A DNA stretch of 64,000 nt. Source: Cellulosimicrobium cellulans. Lineage in GTDB: Bacteria; Actinomycetota; Actinomycetes; Actinomycetales; Cellulomonadaceae. Location: positions 1-64,000 of the forward strand of contig NZ_JAFGYF010000004.1 of the NCBI RefSeq assembly GCF_016921195.1, read 5' to 3'. The translations under genes were made by a program, and so were the position numbers. Positions 23,977 to 32,529 of the stretch are shown here, piece after piece; the first letter of the stretch is position 1; each line of letters starts with the position of its first letter. The notes under the pieces were generated by a model. That model saw nothing but the letters and a program-made list of their open reading frames with translations. It made no database searches and was not told where the DNA came from.

Positions 23977-25361
23977 AGGTACGGCTCCACGTTCTCGCTG
24001 TACGCGGTCTCGATGCGCGGCGTGACGGACTCGAACGCGGTCGCCGGGTCGACGCCCTCGATGACGATCTGCTCGATCGCCTCGTTGAGCAGCGCGTCGG
24101 CGCCGGGGACGAACACGCGGACGTCGTCCTGGATGCGGGCCTTGTCGGCGAGCTGGTCGACGGCCGTGCGGAACTGCGGCGTGGTCTCGTAGATGGCCTT
24201 CATGGTGTCCGACTCGACGGCCGACGTGCGCACCGGCATGTAGCCCGTGTTCTGCGAGAAGTACGCGGTGTTCTCGGTGTTCGTGAGGAACGCGAGGAAC
24301 ATCGCCGCGGCGAGCTGCTGCTCGGGCGACTTCGACGACGGGATCGCGAGGCCGGTGCCGCCGGTCGGGGTGCCGCCGCCGGCCGGGCCGTCGGGCAGGT
24401 AGGCCGTACCGACCTCGAACGACGCCGCGTCGAGCGCGCCCTTGAGCGAGCCCGTCGAGCCGATGGTCGAGGCGATGAGGCCGGACGAGAAGTCGACCAT
24501 CGCGTCGTCCGCGGAGAGCGTCGCGACGCCCTTCTCGTGGAACAGCTCGTGCAGGAACTGGCCGCCCGCGATCGACTCCTCCGAGTCGAGCGTGAGGTCG
24601 AAGCCGTCGGAGTAGGCGCCGCCCTGGCCCCAGATCATGTTCTCGAACCACCACGCGCCCCACGACGGACCGGTGGAGAGGCCGAACGTCGAGCCGCCGG
24701 CCGGGACGAGCGGCTTGAGGGATGCGTCCCACTGCTCGAGCTCTTCCCACGTCTCGGGACCGCGGTCGGGCAGGCCGGCCGCCGTCCACAGGTCCTTGTT
24801 GTAGTAGAACAGCGGCGTCGAGCGCGCGTAGGGCACGGCCCAGTGCTGGTCGTCGTACTCGTAGTCCGCGTAGAGCGCGGGCTGGAAGTCGTCCGCGTCG
24901 GCCTCGACGAACTCGAGCACGTCGTCGAGCGGCATGATCTGGTCGTTGAGGTGGTAGCGGAACCACCACACGTCGGACGCGATGACGACGTCGGGCAGCT
25001 CGTCGGTCTGCGACGCGGCCTGGAAGCGCTGCGCGACCTCGTCGTAGTTGGCACCGGCCGTGACGAGGTTGACCGTGATGCCGGACTCCTCCTCGAACCG
25101 GTCGATGAGCTCCTGCTCGATCTCCTGCGACGTGCCGGGGTGGTTGCTCCACCACGTGATCTCGGACGCCGGCTCGACGGCGGACCAGTCGACGGCCTCG
25201 GCCGTCGCGTCGTCGCCCGCGGTGCCGGCGCCGTCGGCCCCGGCCACGCTCGGGCCGGCGCACGCGGTGAGCGCGAGGGCGGTGACCGCCGTGAGGGCGG
25301 TGGCGGCGGCGCGGACCCGACGGCGGCGCGCGGGCCGGCCGGGTGCGGTGCGGTGGGACAC
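23973..25361 (-). CDS. ugpB: ABC transporter substrate-binding lipoprotein (UgpB-like)
   Basis: Extracellular solute-binding protein of family 1 (MalE/UgpB type), 462 residues. The signal peptide ends with lipobox LTACAG, so it is lipid-anchored on the outer face of the membrane. Features after it: EITWWSNHPGTSQEIEQELI, DVVIASDVWWFRYHLND, ARSTPLFYYNKDLWTAAGLP, and AAAMFLAFLTNTENTAYF. The Trp-rich pocket and the coupling to a glycerophosphodiesterase suggest sn-glycerol 3-phosphate or glycerophosphodiester uptake. The assignment rests on context, since sugar-binding relatives look alike. GTG 25361 is preceded by GAAGGAG. Confidence 0.85.
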   Translation of the reverse strand: MSHRTAPGRPARRRRVRAAATALTAVTALALTACAGPSVAGADGAGTAGDDATAEAVDWSAVEPASEITWWSNHPGTSQEIEQELIDRFEEESGITVNLVTAGANYDEVAQRFQAASQTDELPDVVIASDVWWFRYHLNDQIMPLDDVLEFVEADADDFQPALYADYEYDDQHWAVPYARSTPLFYYNKDLWTAAGLPDRGPETWEELEQWDASLKPLVPAGGSTFGLSTGPSWGAWWFENMIWGQGGAYSDGFDLTLDSEESIAGGQFLHELFHEKGVATLSADDAMVDFSSGLIASTIGSTGSLKGALDAASFEVGTAYLPDGPAGGGTPTGGTGLAIPSSKSPEQQLAAAMFLAFLTNTENTAYFSQNTGYMPVRTSAVESDTMKAIYETTPQFRTAVDQLADKARIQDDVRVFVPGADALLNEAIEQIVIEGVDPATAFESVTPRIETAYSENVEPYL

Positions 25362-25518
25362 AGGTGCTCCTTCAGGTCGTGCACCGGGTCTCGGTGCGCT
25401 TCGGGGAACCCGGACCGCTGCGGGCGGCCCGGGGAGCTCGATGGTGGTGTGCGGGCACACGGGGGGCGCGGCCCGCCCGGGGTGGGCGCCGTCGTCGGGC
25501 ACGACGGCGTGGGGTGGG

Positions 25519-26427
25519 TCAGCCGGTGACCGCGCCGGCCGTGAGGCCCGCGACGAGCCGGCGCTGGAGGACGAGGAAGACGACGAGGATCGGCAACGTC
25601 ACGACCACCGTCGCGGCGAGAAGCACACCCCAGTTCGTCATGCCGTCGGTGTTCTGCAGCAGCGTGAGGCCCACGGGGAGGGTCATCTTGTCCGGGCGGT
25701 CGATGACGAGGAACGGCCAGAGGTAGTCGTTCCACTCCGTCACGACGGACACGAGCGCGACCGCGGCGAGCGTCGGCGTGCTCATGGGCACGACGAACCG
25801 CCACAGCTTGCGCCAGTGCCCCGCGCCGTCGAGCTCGGCGGCCTCGAGGATCGAGCGCGGCAGCGTGAGGAAGTGCTGCCGGAACAGGAACGTCCCGAAC
25901 GCGCTCGCCAGGCCCGGCACGAGGATGCCCTGGTAGGTGTTGAGCCACCCGAGGCTCGCGACGAGCGTGTAGTTGGGGATGATCGTGATCTGCGGCGGGA
26001 TCATGAGCGTCGCGATGACGAGACCGAACACGACCTTCTTGAACGGGAAGTCGAGGAACACCAACGCGTACGCGCACGTGAGGCCCAGCGCGACCTTGAG
26101 GCCCGCGCCCACGACCGTGATCCCGACGCTGTTGAGCAGCAGGCGCCCCAGCGGGATCGAGTCCGCGGCCTGCGCGTAGTTGTCGAGGTTCACGCTGCCC
26201 GGGAGCCACTGCAGCGGGACGGTGTAGAGCTCGGCGGGCGTCTTCATGCTCGCGAGCACCATCCACACGAGCGGCGCGCCGAGCACGACGGTCGCGAGGA
26301 CCAGGGCGAGGTACCCGCCCGGCTGGAGGGCCCGGCGTCGGGCACGGGGTGCGCCCGGCGAGCGGGGCGCGAGGGCGGCCGGCGTGGCGGGTGCCGTCTC
26401 GGGGCGGGCGGGCGCGACGGCGCTCAT
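25519..26427 (-). CDS. ugpE: ABC transporter permease (UgpE-like)
   Basis: Second inner-membrane permease of the importer, 302 residues with six predicted spans after a Pro/Ala-rich cytosolic leader. The EAA loop that contacts the ATPase reads EAAELDGAGHWRKLWRFVVP. TWN-type features include VTEWNDYLWPFLV in the MalG/UgpE-family C-terminal half. ATG 26427 overlaps the upstream permease stop by 4 bases (ATGA). No ATPase gene is in the operon, so the transporter probably shares a general sugar ATPase such as an MsiK-type protein encoded elsewhere, as in many actinomycetes. Confidence 0.9.
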   Translation of the reverse strand: MSAVAPARPETAPATPAALAPRSPGAPRARRRALQPGGYLALVLATVVLGAPLVWMVLASMKTPAELYTVPLQWLPGSVNLDNYAQAADSIPLGRLLLNSVGITVVGAGLKVALGLTCAYALVFLDFPFKKVVFGLVIATLMIPPQITIIPNYTLVASLGWLNTYQGILVPGLASAFGTFLFRQHFLTLPRSILEAAELDGAGHWRKLWRFVVPMSTPTLAAVALVSVVTEWNDYLWPFLVIDRPDKMTLPVGLTLLQNTDGMTNWGVLLAATVVVTLPILVVFLVLQRRLVAGLTAGAVTG

Positions 26428-27497
26428 GCGTAGTGGACCTTCCGCTGGACGAACCGCATCTGCACCGCGGTCACCGCGAGCAGCACGAGGAAGAGGACGG
26501 TGGCGACCGCCGACGCGTACCCGGCGCGCCCGTTGACGAAGCTCTCCTCGTAGATCGAGTACATGAGCGTCGTCGTCGAGCCGAGCGGGCCGCCCTGCGT
26601 CATCGCCTTGATGATGTCGAAGGACTGGAGCGACGCGAGGAGCATCGTCACCACGAGGAAGAACGTCGTCGGGGTGAGCAGCGGCAGGACGATCGAGCGC
26701 AGCGTCCGCGCCGACGACGCGCCGTCGAGCGCGGCCGCGTCCTTCAGGTCCTGCGGGACGGACTGGAGGCCCGCCAGGTAGATGAGGGCGACGTACCCGA
26801 GGTTCTTCCACAGGTAGACGACGACGATCATCACGAGCGGCCACGGGCGTTGCGTGTACCACTGCGGCGACGCGACGCCGACCCACCCGAGCAGCTCCTG
26901 GACCAGCCCGTAGCGCGGGTCGAACATGAACAACCACAGGATCCCGACCGCGAAGCCCGACAGCACGTACGGCGCGAACGCGACCGTCCGAGCGACGCCG
27001 CGGCCCTTGAGGCGGCGGTTGAGGAGCAGCGCCAGACCCAGGCCGAGGACCATCGCGCCGCCGACCGTCGCGAGCGTGAACACGAGCGTCGTCGTGACGA
27101 TGCGGCCCGTCGTCGGGGCCGTGAACCACTCGACGTAGTTGCCCAGCCCGACCGGCCGCGCGACCGGCGACCCGAGGTTCCACTGGAGCGTCGAGAGGTA
27201 GAAGCTCTGCAGCAGCGGCCGGTAGACGAACACGAGCAGGAGCACGAGGTTCGGGCCCGCGAGCAGGAGCGCCCACAGCAGGTTCCGCCGACGGCGGCGC
27301 GCGCCCAGGCGGCTGCGGTGCAGCGCCTGCGCCTCGCGGTCGGCCGGGCCCGACGGCGCGCGGCCCGTGGGTGCGACCGCGCCGGTCGGGCGGGCGGCGG
27401 GCGAACCGGTCGCGGCGGCGTCGGCCGTGGGGGCCGTTGACGACGCGCGCGGCGCTCCGGAGGAACCCGGAGCATCCGGGGTGAAGACGGTGGTCAC
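26424..27497 (-). CDS. ugpA: ABC transporter permease (UgpA-like)
   Basis: First permease of the importer and first gene of the operon, 357 residues. About 65 residues of Ala/Pro/Thr-rich sequence precede the first span, which is long for the family (usually 20-40). Six spans follow, and the EAA loop reads DAAALDGASSARTLRSIVLP. FVYRPLLQSFYLSTLQWNL is the typical periplasmic region after the first span. GTG 27497 is the annotated start, though an internal start after the low-complexity leader is possible. Operon order is permease, permease, binding protein, phosphodiesterase. Confidence 0.88.
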   Translation of the reverse strand: MTTVFTPDAPGSSGAPRASSTAPTADAAATGSPAARPTGAVAPTGRAPSGPADREAQALHRSRLGARRRRRNLLWALLLAGPNLVLLLVFVYRPLLQSFYLSTLQWNLGSPVARPVGLGNYVEWFTAPTTGRIVTTTLVFTLATVGGAMVLGLGLALLLNRRLKGRGVARTVAFAPYVLSGFAVGILWLFMFDPRYGLVQELLGWVGVASPQWYTQRPWPLVMIVVVYLWKNLGYVALIYLAGLQSVPQDLKDAAALDGASSARTLRSIVLPLLTPTTFFLVVTMLLASLQSFDIIKAMTQGGPLGSTTTLMYSIYEESFVNGRAGYASAVATVLFLVLLAVTAVQMRFVQRKVHYA

Positions 27498-27829
27498 AGC
27501 ACAGATCCGCTCGGACGAGGGAGGTGGTCACGGCCGGCGCGGCACCCGTCCTGCGGGTGGGCGGCCACGGCGAGCATAGGAAGCCGGTGCGCCGGTTTGA
27601 TCCCTGAATGTCCGACTGCGGAGAGAGGCTTCGGGCAACGTTCACCGTCTCGTGCCCGACGTGCCACCTGCCCCTGTGGAGCGGCCACGTCGCGGACACC
27701 TGCACGGCCCTCGTCCACAGGACGGGACGGGCGGTTCCGTCCGTCGCGGGGTTTCGCTAGGTTGCTGGGCAGCCCGCGCGCCTCGTCGGCGAGGCGTGCG
27801 GTGGTTCGCATCGATCTGCAGGGGGTCTC
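27498..27829. promoter_or_regulatory. Divergent promoter region between the ugp-like operon and the DUF6318 gene
   Basis: This 332-base gap has no supportable gene. It must hold promoters for the leftward importer operon and the rightward lipoprotein gene. Bases around 27575-27650 are less GC-rich than the surroundings. One GTTCACC heptamer lies at 27640-27646. This is the core of the actinomycete PhoP box, but a proper second copy 11 bases away is not visible, so phosphate control is only a weak possibility. Confidence 0.4.
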
Positions 27830-28456
27830 GTGCGTCGTTCTCGTGTGCTGTCCCGTGCCCGACGGCGGTCGCTCGTCGTGGGCGTCGTCCTCGCCGTGGG
27901 CTGGGTGGTCGCCGGCTGCTCCGGCGGCGGCGATCCAGGTCCCGATCCGTCGGTCGAGGAGCCGGTCGAGTCGTCGGGGTCGCAGAGCCCTGAGCCGTCG
28001 CCGAGCGAGGCAGGTCCGGCGAAGCCCGAGCGCCCGGCGGCGATGGATCGTGCCGACGCCGAGGGCGCCGCCGCGGCGGCGGAGTACTTCGCCTCCCTCT
28101 ACGGATACACCCTCGCCACCTTAGACAGCGCCGAATGGGAGGCGCTCGCACACGACTCCTGCGGGTTCTGCTCGGAGACGTTGGAGCAGGTGCGCTGGTT
28201 GCGTGAGTCAGGCGGCAGCCACACGGGCGGGGAACTCTCCCTCGTTATCGCCGACCCAGGAAAGTACGTTCGAGACGCGCAGACGGGCATCTGGCCGCTC
28301 GACGGCGTGGTGAAGCAAGCGACATTCACCGTGACGGACGGAACTGGTGCTGAGATCGCGTCCGAACCTGCTGGATCGAGGGAGGTCCGCGTTGAAGTTG
28401 GGCGCAACGACGGGCATTGGGTGATCGTCGAGATTTCTCCGATCCCGAAGGGCTGA
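27830..28456 (+). CDS. DUF6318 family lipoprotein
   Basis: A 208-residue exported lipoprotein: basic N-terminus, hydrophobic core and lipobox VAGCSG, then an acidic, Ser/Pro/Glu-rich stalk to about residue 65. The DUF6318 domain follows. Its recognisable marks are RPAAMDRADAEGAAAAAEYF, YGYTLATLDSAEWEAL, CGFCSETLEQV with a CxxC pair, and a beta-rich C-terminus ending in GHWVIVEISP. The function is unknown. It lies 4 bases upstream of a PKD-like protein gene, and this pair recurs in Micrococcales, which suggests joint action at the cell surface. GTG 27830 is the start. The second half is noticeably less GC-rich than its neighbours. Confidence 0.75.
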   Translation: MRRSRVLSRARRRSLVVGVVLAVGWVVAGCSGGGDPGPDPSVEEPVESSGSQSPEPSPSEAGPAKPERPAAMDRADAEGAAAAAEYFASLYGYTLATLDSAEWEALAHDSCGFCSETLEQVRWLRESGGSHTGGELSLVIADPGKYVRDAQTGIWPLDGVVKQATFTVTDGTGAEIASEPAGSREVRVEVGRNDGHWVIVEISPIPKG

Positions 28457-28460
28457 TCCG

Positions 28461-29414
28461 ATGCCAGGAATTTCGCAACTGCCTGTCGCGATCGTCCTAG
28501 TCACCGCCGCTCTGATTCCAGTGAGCATCGGAAAGGTCGTGCCCCACAAGGCCGTGGCCGCGGCGCCTGCACCACCGCCACCGCCGGGGAACTGGAGTGG
28601 CATCGGCAAGATCGACAATCAAGGCGTTCACATCGAGGCCGAGCGCGCCACGCGTGGTGGCGGGACATACGAAGCGGGCGGGGCTGATGGCGGTCCTGCG
28701 GCGGAGCGGTACTTCCGCTCCACACAGAAGCTGTGCGACCTCTTCGACGGACTGGATGACCCGACATCCGACCTGTCGCAGGGGTGCGCAGACTTCGAGA
28801 GGCTCGTGGAGGGAGAGCAGCTCGAGTGCGAGGCCGACTCGTTCTACCTCGGCGCTCTGTACCGTCAGACCCGCGAGATTGGCGCCGACGGTACACCGGG
28901 TGCTTGGTCCGCGACCGGCGAGCCCGTCGCGGACCAGTCGTGCGTCACGCCGGCCGACCTCGCCGGAGAAGCCCAGCGCGCGTTCGCGACGCTCACGATC
29001 ACGCCGTCACCGGTCATCGTGCAGCCCCCGGACGGGTGGACCCTGGTCAACGTCCCCACCATCACCTACACCCGACCCGACAACCAGATCCTCGACACCA
29101 CCCTGCTCGGCATCCCCGTGCAGATCCGCGCCACCCCACGCTCGTTCACCTGGGACTACGGCGACGGCACCACCCCGCTCTCCACGACCGACCCCGGTGC
29201 CGCCTACCCGCACCACACCGTTGCGCACACGTACGACCAGCCCGCCGACCAGGTCCGGATCACGCTCACCACGACCTGGTCCGGGCAGTTCCGCATCACC
29301 GGCACCCCCACCTGGACCGACGTCACCGGCACCGCCACCACCACCAGCACCGCCGACCCGCTGCGCGTCTACGAAGCCCGCTCCCGCCTCGTCACCGACA
29401 ACCTCTCCGACTGA
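28461..29414 (+). CDS. Secreted PKD-like domain protein
   Basis: A 317-residue exported protein of unknown function. A short signal-like hydrophobic segment (LPVAIVLVTAALIPVSIG) is followed by a Pro-rich stretch and a region with two or three Cys pairs (KLCDLFDG, QGCADFERL, LECEAD, QSCVTPADL). The C-terminal half is a PKD-like beta sandwich: FTWDYGDGTTPLSTTDPG, YPHHTVAHTYDQPADQ, VRITLTTTWSGQFRI. PKD domains usually mediate surface protein contacts. It follows the DUF6318 lipoprotein gene after 4 bases, so the two are an operon. The first 450 bases have less biased codon use than the rest of the window, which may indicate acquisition. Confidence 0.7.
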   Translation: MPGISQLPVAIVLVTAALIPVSIGKVVPHKAVAAAPAPPPPPGNWSGIGKIDNQGVHIEAERATRGGGTYEAGGADGGPAAERYFRSTQKLCDLFDGLDDPTSDLSQGCADFERLVEGEQLECEADSFYLGALYRQTREIGADGTPGAWSATGEPVADQSCVTPADLAGEAQRAFATLTITPSPVIVQPPDGWTLVNVPTITYTRPDNQILDTTLLGIPVQIRATPRSFTWDYGDGTTPLSTTDPGAAYPHHTVAHTYDQPADQVRITLTTTWSGQFRITGTPTWTDVTGTATTTSTADPLRVYEARSRLVTDNLSD

Positions 29415-29518
29415 GGAGCACCGCCCGCGAGATCGACCTGCGCGATCGCGATCGACCCTTACGAGGCCGATCTCGCGACGCTCAGTCCGATATCGCGAGC
29501 CACCGAGGCGCACGACGA

Positions 29519-29559
29519 CGCCCGCGGCGCCGCTCATCGGCCGAGCGGTGCCGCGGGCG
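29519..29559 (-). terminator. Hairpin terminator between the PKD-protein gene and the GH43 gene
   Basis: A 17-bp stem (CGCCCGCGGCGCCGCTC against GAGCGGTGCCGCGGGCG, one G-U type pair) with a 7-base loop lies 10 bases past the GH43 stop. It can serve both converging transcripts. Confidence 0.85.
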
Positions 29560-29569
29560 TGGCTGGGTG

Positions 29570-31750
29570 CTACGCGCAGGTGAGCGCGTCGTACGCGGCC
29601 GTCACCTCCGTCGTCGTGCCCGAGACGTCGGTGACGACGACGAGCGCCTCGCCCGCGTCGAGGGCGCCGCGGGCCTTGAACGACTGGTAGGCGTTCTTGC
29701 CCGGGTCGACCTGCGCGAAGGACCGCTCACCGAACGCGGTGCGGAGCGCGACGGCGACGGTCTCGTCGCCGTCGTTCGTCGCGCGGACCGCGAGGTACGG
29801 GGCGCCGCCGAGGCAGCGGGGCTGCGCGGTGACGGTGACCTGCGGGTCGACGGGCGGCACCTCGGCGGGGAAGACGTCGAGCGCGTCGAGCTCGGTGTAC
29901 CAGGTGAGCTTGGTCAGGGCGACGGTGTTCCAGCCCTGCTGGAGCTCGACCTGGTGCGTCACGGACTGCCAGTTGCCCCACGTGGTGTGCGGGAAGGTGA
30001 CGACACCCGCGTCCGCGCCGTTCACCGTCACCGTGCTCGTCGAGGCGAGCGTGTAGCCGCCGCGCTCGGAGCCGTTCGCGAACCGGACGCCGAGCGTGTA
30101 CGGGCCCGCCTCGTCGGCGTGGACCTGGAGCGCGACGGAGCTGTCGAGGAAGTCGAGCCCACCGACCTTCTGGCCGCCGGAGGCACCCGACGCGCTCCCG
30201 ACCGAGCCGTTCGTGATGACGCCGTCCTCGAACTCGTACCGCGTCGCGTCGGACGGGATGACGGGCGGCGCCGACTGGCGCGGGTCGCGCGTCGCCGGGT
30301 AGACGTCGAACGCGTCGAGCTCGGTGTAGAACGTCGCGCGGGTCAGCGTGATCGTGTTGGTGCCCGCGACGAGGTCGACGAGGTGCTCGGACGTCTGCCA
30401 GTTGCCCCACGTGGTGTGCGGGAAGACGACGGTCTCCGTGATCTCGCCGTTGACGGCCAGCGTCCCGGTCGACGGCACGCGCGTCGAGCCGTCGAGGGAG
30501 CCGTTGGCGAACCGGATGCCCAGGAGGGCCGGGCCGGCCTCGTCGGCGTGCACCTCGACCGTCACGGACGAGTCCGCGAAGTCCAGGCCGCCGACCTTGG
30601 CCCCGCCCGACGCCCCGCCGTCGGCCACGACGCGCGCGTTCGTGACGACGCCGTCCTCCGCCTGGTAGCGGTCGGACGCCTGCGGGACGAACGGGACGCC
30701 GTCGGACGTCCACTCGAGGTCCGCGACGTACATCGCGCGATAGGTGAACGCCTCGTTCCAGCCATGGAAGACGATCGCGTCCGAGCCGTCCGGCGCGGTC
30801 ACGACGTCCTGCCCGCCCGGGCCGCGGACGTCGCCCTGGAAGCGGTCGCTCGTCATGAGCTCCGTCGTCGCCTTGGTCCACGGGCCGGCGAGGCTCGGCG
30901 CCGTCGCGTACGACGTGCGGTACGCACCGCCGTAGAAGTCGTTCGCCGAGTAGAAGAGGTAGTACGTGCCGTCGCGCTCGAGGAGCGTCGGGCCCTCGAC
31001 GACGCGGCCCTCGTAGGCCTTGTCCACACGGATGAGCTCGACGGGCGGGCCGGTGAGCGTCGCGCCGTCGGGCGAGAGCGGCTGGGCGAAGATGATCGCC
31101 GTCTTGCCCGTGCAGCAGTTCCCGTCAGCCTTCCACAGCAGGTAGAGCTGGTCGCCGTCGACGAACGTCGCGGCGTCGATCGCGCCGCCGAGGTCCTCCG
31201 TGCCTGCTTCGCCGTTGGGGCAGACGATCGGGTCGTCGCCGACGGGGACGAACGGACCGTCCGGAGTGTCGGACAGCGCGACGCCGAGGCACTGGCGCGG
31301 CGACGTCGCGTCGCGCGCCGTGTAGTACAGGGCGTAGCCGCCCTCGACCGCGGACACCTCCGGGGCCCACACGCACCGGTCGGTCGCACCGCCCGGCGAG
31401 AACGTGCACGACTCGCTGACCCAGGCACCGAGGTCGGGCGCGACGTCGGTGGGCGCACTCCACGTGACCAGGTCCGTCGACGTCCGATGCTGCACGTTCT
31501 GGCCCTGGTTGTTCGTCGCGTAGGCGTGATAGACGCCGTCGACGAGAAGGATGTCGGGGTCGGGGAAGTTCGCGTCGACGACCGGAGAGATGGTCGGCTC
31601 GGCGGTGGCCGCGGGTGCCGCGGCCGGCACGCTCGCCGGGGCCGGCGCCGCCGTGGCGGCGGCCGCGCCCGAGACCGCCAGCCCGAGCGCGACCAGCGCA
31701 CTCGTGACAGCGGTGGCACGCGAGCGCGCGCGGGACAGGGAGAGCTTCAT
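29570..31750 (-). CDS. Secreted GH43-family glycosidase with two CBM-like domains and C-terminal module
   Basis: Predicted extracellular arabinan- or xylan-active glycoside hydrolase, 726 residues. Signal peptide about 1-34. A five-bladed GH43 catalytic domain follows: DANFPDPDILLVDGVYHAYA (catalytic base Asp), a middle Asp in CVWAPEVS/GAIDAATF context, and the acid Glu in RVVEGPTLLERDGTYYLFYS. Two tandem CBM35/CBM6-like beta-sandwich domains lie at about 350-490 and 500-635, each with AEDGV or FEDGV, ASGG, KVGGLDF and HTTWGNWQ, and clearly duplicated. The last 90 residues carry RCLGGAPYLAVRATN and AYQSFKAR, the module shared with two other exoenzymes here. ATG 31750 has GAGAGGA upstream. The exact substrate cannot be read from sequence. 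Confidence 0.9.
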   Translation of the reverse strand: MKLSLSRARSRATAVTSALVALGLAVSGAAAATAAPAPASVPAAAPAATAEPTISPVVDANFPDPDILLVDGVYHAYATNNQGQNVQHRTSTDLVTWSAPTDVAPDLGAWVSESCTFSPGGATDRCVWAPEVSAVEGGYALYYTARDATSPRQCLGVALSDTPDGPFVPVGDDPIVCPNGEAGTEDLGGAIDAATFVDGDQLYLLWKADGNCCTGKTAIIFAQPLSPDGATLTGPPVELIRVDKAYEGRVVEGPTLLERDGTYYLFYSANDFYGGAYRTSYATAPSLAGPWTKATTELMTSDRFQGDVRGPGGQDVVTAPDGSDAIVFHGWNEAFTYRAMYVADLEWTSDGVPFVPQASDRYQAEDGVVTNARVVADGGASGGAKVGGLDFADSSVTVEVHADEAGPALLGIRFANGSLDGSTRVPSTGTLAVNGEITETVVFPHTTWGNWQTSEHLVDLVAGTNTITLTRATFYTELDAFDVYPATRDPRQSAPPVIPSDATRYEFEDGVITNGSVGSASGASGGQKVGGLDFLDSSVALQVHADEAGPYTLGVRFANGSERGGYTLASTSTVTVNGADAGVVTFPHTTWGNWQSVTHQVELQQGWNTVALTKLTWYTELDALDVFPAEVPPVDPQVTVTAQPRCLGGAPYLAVRATNDGDETVAVALRTAFGERSFAQVDPGKNAYQSFKARGALDAGEALVVVTDVSGTTTEVTAAYDALTCA

Positions 31751-31833
31751 GGGTGTCCTCTCGACGGTGAGGGGGCAAGAACCCGGGACGGCGACGACCT
31801 CGGGGCTTCGAGTGTCCCGGGCGGATCCACACA

Positions 31834-31861
31834 AGTCAACAACTTCTCGCAAGAGTCAACA
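31834..31861 (-). promoter_or_regulatory. Direct repeat AGTCAACA in the GH43 promoter region
   Basis: Two copies of AGTCAACA begin at 31834 and 31854, exactly 20 bases apart, 84-111 bases upstream of the GH43 start. On the coding strand each gives TTGACT, so either may be a -35 element. The two-turn spacing also fits an activator or repressor site. Confidence 0.35.
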
Positions 31862-31926
31862 CCCGCGGTGGTGCTGACCACGGCGCGCGGCATCACGCGA
31901 TGGAGGCCCGACTCCCTCGGTAGTGC

Positions 31927-32508
31927 TCACGTCCGACGGCGGTCCGGGAGTCCCGCAGCGAGGCGCAGCTCCGCGTACGCCGCGCCGAGCGTCGCGACCG
32001 TGTGGTGCGCGTTGAGGCCGCTCGGGTTCGGGAGCAGCCACGCCCGCGCGGGGCCGACGCGCCGCTCCAGCGGGCCGGTCGCGGCGCGGCGGTCCGCGAA
32101 GGCCGTGCGGTACGCGCCCAGGCCGAGCACCGCGACCCACCGCGGCCGGTACGTCTGCGCCGTCTCGACGAGGCGGCGTCCACCCGCGACGATCTCCTCC
32201 GGCGTCAGCTCGTCCGCCCGCGCGGTCGCCCGTCGCACGACGTTCGTCATCCCCAGCCCGGCGTCGAGGAACGCGTCGCGCTCCCACGGCCCGAGCACCC
32301 GCTCCGTGAATCCCGCCTCGTGCATCGCCTTCCAGAACCGCGTGCCCGGGTTCGCGAAGGGCAGCCCGACCGCCGCCGAGTACAGCCCGGGGTTGATCCC
32401 GCAGAGCAGCACGTCGAGGTCGGGCCGGAGCCAGTCCTCGATCTCGCGGCCGCGCGCGGCGGCGAGCTCGTCGGCTGTCGGGCGCGCGTAGGGCGGGTCG
32501 GTCGGCAC
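31927..32508 (-). CDS. mug: G/U mismatch-specific DNA glycosylase (Mug/TDG family)
   Basis: Base-excision repair enzyme that removes uracil or modified cytosines from mismatches. The 193-residue protein shows the two family motifs: LLCGINPGLYSAAVGLPFAN (Asn catalytic region) and LLPNPSGLNAHH (intercalating loop). A helix RFWKAMHEAGFTERVL and WVAVLGLGAYRTAF lie between. GTG 32508 gives MPTDPPYARP. The C-terminus is Arg-rich. It lies 21 bases beyond the aldolase stop, so it may be read through from, or simply follow, the sugar-acid operon, but a functional link is not expected. Confidence 0.9.
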   Translation of the reverse strand: MPTDPPYARPTADELAAARGREIEDWLRPDLDVLLCGINPGLYSAAVGLPFANPGTRFWKAMHEAGFTERVLGPWERDAFLDAGLGMTNVVRRATARADELTPEEIVAGGRRLVETAQTYRPRWVAVLGLGAYRTAFADRRAATGPLERRVGPARAWLLPNPSGLNAHHTVATLGAAYAELRLAAGLPDRRRT

Positions 32509-32529
32509 CGGACCATCCTCGCCCGGACG

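Noticed and set aside
27640-27646. PhoP box upstream of the ugp-like operon
   Set aside because: Only one GTTCACC heptamer is present. A functional box needs at least two correctly spaced copies.
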